Source: Spirochaetales bacterium
GTDB taxonomy: Bacteria > Spirochaetota > Spirochaetia > Treponematales > UBA12059
Direction of reading: 5' to 3'
Assembly (NCBI GenBank): GCA_004525355.1
Contig: SPCK01000118.1
Location: forward strand, 1-6,816
Length of the DNA stretch: 6,816 nucleotides
Translations under genes and position numbers: made by a program
Shown: piece by piece, positions 5,546 through 6,816 of the stretch
How positions within the stretch are numbered: position 1 is the stretch's first letter
How the letters are laid out: each line of letters begins with the position of its first letter
Notes under the pieces: generated by a model
Databases searched by the model: none
Told to the model about the DNA's origin: nothing
The model's input: only the letters and a program-made list of their open reading frames with translations

Positions 5546-6589
5546 TCAGGGACGGAAGACGAATCGTAGTTCATGCCGGTACGTATTCCCGGGCCTGAGC
5601 ACGCAATCGGGATAATCCGGGTGATTGGGCGAATCAGGAAAGTACTCCGGCTCAAGACAGAGGCCCGACCAGTTCTCGTACACTGTACCGCCCTTGCCGT
5701 GGCGCCCTCCCAGGCTATTTCCCGTGTACAGCTGGATTGCGGGCATATCGGTATAGAGCTCGAGCGAACGTCCGCTGCCCGGATCGCGAAGAACCGCCGC
5801 GGGAGTCGACAAATCCCCGGGTTCCAGTACGGGATAGCATGCGTCCACGCCCCCTGTGCGGGCCACCACGTCGCCGACGATACTGTCTACCGAAACATCC
5901 AGGACCGTCCCTGAAACGAAAACAGGCGGGCCTGAAGGGATGCGGCCTGCGCCGACAGGCAGGACCGTATCGGAACGAAGTCGAAGAACATGGCCCAGGA
6001 CATTCCCCCTGCCCTGCAAGTTGAAGTATGGGTGACTGGTGATGCTGAGCGGCGTGGCCTTGTCGCTCGTGCCCTTGTACACCACCCTAAGGTCGCCAGT
6101 GGGCGATAAAGTGAATCTGGCGCTTACGGCGACATTCCCCGGATAACCGCTCTCGCCGTCGGGGCTGCGGGTTTCCAACTGGATGAACGCGCGCTCCTCA
6201 TCTGTACCCGCCACGGCCGTCCAAAGACGATTGGAAAAGCCGTTGAAGCCGCCGTGCAGATGGTGCTCTCCTTCGTTTATATCCAACGCGTACGCGATGC
6301 CGTCAAGGCTGAAGGTCCCCTGCACGATGCGATTGGCAAAACGCCCGACAGTCGCGCCGAAATGTCCTCTATTCTGTTCGTACTCGTATGGATTTTCATG
6401 CCCCAACAGCACGTCCACGGCATCGCCGCCAGCCGAGGGAATCTGCATCGATACCAGCGTGGCCCCCCAGTCGCAGATGCTCGCGCTAAACGAACCGCTC
6501 TGCAATGTATACAGGGTCGCCGTCCGGCCATCGGTAGTTTTGAAAAACAGTGCGCTCTCGACAAGGGGCTGTATTCGGCCGACTTTCAT
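5546..6589 (-). CDS. galM: Galactose mutarotase (aldose 1-epimerase)
   Basis: GalM interconverts the alpha and beta anomers of galactose, glucose and similar aldoses, feeding the Leloir pathway in the cytoplasm. The 347-residue length is typical, and the active site can be read: GATVGRFANRI (78-88, with R83), HHLHGG (109-114, substrate His), SHPYFNL (185-191, with H186 as the likely catalytic acid), a conserved Asp in GGVDACY (D249, where the family often has YDHNF), and GLCLEPEYFPDSPN (309-322), with E313 in the place of the catalytic base. There is no signal peptide. It starts at ATG 6589, overlapping the upstream dehydrogenase stop as ATGA, with only a weak purine-rich SD, so it is probably translated by coupling. 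No galK, galT or galE lies in the window; the dehydrogenase beside it says little about the sugar used. YihR-like or other mutarotase branches remain possible. Confidence 0.92.
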   Translation of the reverse strand: MKVGRIQPLVESALFFKTTDGRTATLYTLQSGSFSASICDWGATLVSMQIPSAGGDAVDVLLGHENPYEYEQNRGHFGATVGRFANRIVQGTFSLDGIAYALDINEGEHHLHGGFNGFSNRLWTAVAGTDEERAFIQLETRSPDGESGYPGNVAVSARFTLSPTGDLRVVYKGTSDKATPLSITSHPYFNLQGRGNVLGHVLRLRSDTVLPVGAGRIPSGPPVFVSGTVLDVSVDSIVGDVVARTGGVDACYPVLEPGDLSTPAAVLRDPGSGRSLELYTDMPAIQLYTGNSLGGRHGKGGTVYENWSGLCLEPEYFPDSPNHPDYPDCVLRPGNTYRHELRFVFRP

Positions 6590-6816
6590 TTCTTCTTCGC
6601 CGCGCCCAGGCGGTAGTACAGTGCCAGGAGCTTCTCGGCAAGTGCATCGGACAGGAAAGGTCGCACGGCAACGGCCGCCGTCTGGAAGAACGAACCGACG
6701 GTGTACCGCACCCGCAAGCGACGCTTGCCCAGCAATCGTAAAACCAGCCGGGCAATTTCAACGGGATTGGCGCCGTTCATCTCGTCGTGAACGACAACCG
6801 CCAAGGCGCGATCCAC
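6586..6816 (-). CDS. Partial gene: C-terminal end of a short-chain dehydrogenase/reductase
   Basis: The frame is open to the window edge and 76 residues plus the stop are visible. The true start lies outside; the GTG at the edge is an ordinary Val codon in all likelihood. The pattern NPVEIARLVLRLLGKRRLRVRYTVG, followed by a hydrophobic segment and LSDALAEKLLALYYRL, is the familiar end of classical SDR oxidoreductases, in which a Pro-x-x-(V/I)-A helix is followed by R-Y-x-V-G and a helix after a proline or acidic turn. The Rossmann fold and YxxxK active site are not in view, so substrate and even activity cannot be judged. The tail AAKKK overlaps galM by ATGA, placing both in one operon. SDR is the best reading, from sequence pattern only. 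Confidence 0.7.
   Translation of the reverse strand: MDRALAVVVHDEMNGANPVEIARLVLRLLGKRRLRVRYTVGSFFQTAAVAVRPFLSDALAEKLLALYYRLGAAKKK

Overview
The window is GC-rich, tightly packed bacterial chromosome with no rRNA, tRNA, mobile element or CRISPR array in view. The leading guess is a free-living or uncultured member of the Spirochaetota. This rests on overall resemblance: a short FtsY without the acidic A domain, a secreted PEGA-repeat protein with a C-terminal membrane anchor, and a secreted two-module protein of the kind common in treponeme relatives. It is inference, because no rRNA or other taxonomic marker is present.

Layout. Positions 1-4128 are all on the minus strand and read, in transcription order: a stand-alone Cas2-family protein (3841-4128), prfB for release factor 2 (2656-3790), a PEGA-repeat membrane protein (1218-2648), ftsY (281-1153), and the start of a secreted protein that leaves the window at position 1. 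Spacings are 50, 7, 64 and -4 bases, so this is probably one operon joining translation termination (RF2), co-translational protein targeting (FtsY) and envelope proteins. On the plus strand, diverging from the Cas2-like gene, is a gene for a secreted protein with two fibronectin-III-like modules and a TPR-like C-terminus (4173-5522). Converging on it from the right, on the minus strand, is galM (aldose 1-epimerase, 5546-6589), which overlaps by ATGA the end of a short-chain dehydrogenase that enters from outside the window (6586-6816).

Two points of control can be read directly. prfB carries the classic RF2 autoregulatory +1 frameshift site: an internal in-frame UGA after CUU, with an SD-like GGGGG run three bases upstream. 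The true RF2 is therefore a 377-residue product of two frames starting at 3790. The 44-base divergent gap 4129-4172 holds a consensus-like sigma-70 promoter for the Cas2-like gene, whose predicted transcription start coincides with the A of the ATG (a leaderless message). A perfect 6-bp inverted repeat lies over its -10 element, and its -35 box shares bases with the ribosome binding site of the plus-strand gene.

The most unusual item is the orphan Cas2-family gene at the head of a housekeeping operon, with no cas1 and no repeats nearby. No gene-free stretch exceeds 64 bases, and no convincing intrinsic terminator was seen in any gap.
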